DNA of 64,000 nt from Styela clava (lineage: Eukaryota > Chordata > Ascidiacea > Stolidobranchia > Styelidae), in assembly GCF_964204865.1 (NCBI RefSeq), contig NC_135254.1:2485001-2549000 (forward strand), written 5' to 3'. Made by a program: the position numbers and the translations under genes. A model generated the notes under the pieces. The model had not been told where the DNA came from. It worked only from the letters and a program-made list of their open reading frames with translations, and did no database searches. Each line of letters opens with the position of its first letter. Position 1 is the first letter of the stretch. Shown here piece after piece: positions 63,186 to 64,000 of this stretch.

Positions 63186-63935
63186 ATATTAAACTATAAA
63201 CAATGAGCCGCAGCTACGATACGTACCTTAAACATGGAATAATGATATTTCCGAATCTTGGCGCTCATTCTATTGCTCAATCAATGGCAACACAATCTGA
63301 ATGTGAAACTGCAAACAAGGAATCAATCTAGAGACGGTTGGATAAAGGGATAACTTGGATAATGGCAAGGCATGTCATGGACTAATATCAATAAATGGAT
63401 TGTAAGATTGGTCATGAGAAAGATAACACACCCAAACGAGGATCAATACGGCCACAACTAATGAAAGCAACGTGGCCGCTCATTGACTTAACTCGTAAGC
63501 CAACAAGATATTGGTAGTGAGCAAATATATAAAAGGGATAGCGCGAACGCAGTCCCCACTAGCAGAAATTACACGACCGAGTTATCCACATTTGGGATAA
63601 TCGCTAGGGTCAATTTAGTCTGGGTGCAATGACTAAACCTCGCCTAGGCAGAACCGCCTTTGTGATCGCGGTTTACTGCCTCGTCAGGTAAGTATGATTT
63701 GTGACGATTGGTTACGCATCATGTATGAATGTTCTAGCTAAGTGTTGAGAAGAACTTCTCAACATTAAAAACGATATGTGCAAAAGTTGCAATTTTAATT
63801 GATTCGTCTGTGGGTAACGTACAATACGATTCATTGCGTTCACTCTTTTATGTGATACATCGCGAATTCTTTGCCATCCGATGGCAGAGTGAAGTTGAAC
63901 AACTTTACAAAAAATAGCAAGGACCAGGGGGTGGA
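63186..63935 (+). repeat. m86, A-alpha, 750 bp
   Basis: Copy of m81 at +3790 with all three private marks. Confidence 0.95.
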
Positions 63936-64000
63936 ATATTAAACTATAAACAAAGAGCCGCAGCTACGATACGTACCTTAAACAGGGAATAATGATATTT
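63936..64000 (+). repeat. m87, A unit, first 65 bp only
   Basis: Cut by the window end. It matches the start of m82. Confidence 0.9.

Larger units (their letters stand above)
1..64000 (+). repeat. Satellite array, ~750-bp unit, fills window
   Basis: Every base belongs to one tandem repeat family. The unit start (ATATTAAACTATAAAC or a close variant) recurs 87 times in the same orientation with spacings of 710-765 bp; the exceptions are one 852-bp unit, two 740-bp units and one 254-bp deletion hybrid. No inverted unit, unique spacer or inserted element was seen. Classes by half are: 5' A 58, B 14, C 14; 3' alpha 58, beta 8, gamma 14, delta 6 (86 units, by eye). Both window ends lie inside the array, so its true size is larger. 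A eukaryotic satellite is the only known category that fits; chromosomal location and species are not determinable here. Confidence 0.97.

Noticed and set aside
1-64000. CRISPR array
   Set aside because: Repeats are ~750 bp with no short direct repeat plus unique spacer pattern.
1-64000. Tandem transposon or rolling-circle element, LTR, or telomeric repeat
   Set aside because: No transposase, reverse transcriptase, Rep or helicase frame, no target-site duplications and no terminal inverted repeats at unit ends; no TTAGGG-like runs.
1-64000. Whole array as an assembly artefact
   Set aside because: Units differ by many private marks and blocks are not exact copies, so simple looping is unlikely. 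Single duplications such as 59396-63185 still deserve a read-depth check.

Overview
The whole window is satellite DNA. One AT-rich unit (roughly 40% GC by eye) of about 710-765 bp is repeated head to tail, always on the same strand, from the first base to the last. I count 86 complete or rearranged units (named m01-m86 here) plus the first 65 bp of an 87th. I see no conventional gene, rRNA, tRNA, CRISPR array, transposon ORF or unique spacer. A homogeneous 64-kb array with nested higher-order repeats, TATA-like boxes and consensus splice donors points to a eukaryotic chromosome, probably centromeric, pericentromeric or other heterochromatin. The species cannot be named from the sequence.

Units are modular. 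The 5' half comes in three classes: A (after the unit start, 'ccgcagctacgatac'), B ('ccgcagctccgatac' with 'cggagaat') and C ('ccacagccccaatac'; about 45 bp shorter in the middle and without the TATA-like box). The 3' half comes in four classes: alpha (carries a 74-codon chance ORF and a 20-bp dyad), beta ('taaggaagaagttctcaacaa'-like, left arm of that dyad lost), gamma ('aatgttgagatagaag') and delta (like beta, with 'aaataaaaacgaaat'). A-alpha splits further into a 750-751 bp form and a 762-763 bp form with an extra 12-bp 'taaattaataaa'-like segment. The two forms often alternate.

Layout: (1) 1-6764 is a nine-unit higher-order repeat (HOR-A, 6764 bp) that restarts at 6765 and is cut off near 10020. 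(2) 9768-24042 is a mixed zone: an A-gamma/C-alpha dimer of 1480 bp occurs four times (one with an internal 87-bp duplication), part of HOR-A reappears at 14664-16805, and a 2230-bp trimer is duplicated. (3) 24043-43242 holds three copies of a second nine-unit repeat (HOR-B, 6653-6656 bp; order A-gamma, C-beta, B-gamma, C-delta, B-delta, C-beta, B-gamma, B-alpha, A-alpha); the third copy has lost one unit by a crossover inside m58. (4) 43243-64000 is almost pure A-alpha, arranged in changing periods: 4794-bp offset copies, a 3027-bp tetramer, a 1514-bp dimer run and a 3790-bp pentamer. A 509-bp deletion junction lies at 45648/45649.

Within a typical unit, the stretch from about 100 bp before the TATA-like box to the unit end is dense in short inverted repeats. 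It also carries a perfect 5' splice-donor match (CAG|GTAAGT), with AATAAA further upstream. These could make the array transcribable and its RNA spliceable, but that is inference. The recurring small ORF shows mostly amino-acid-changing differences, stops and frameshifts among copies, so I treat it as non-coding.
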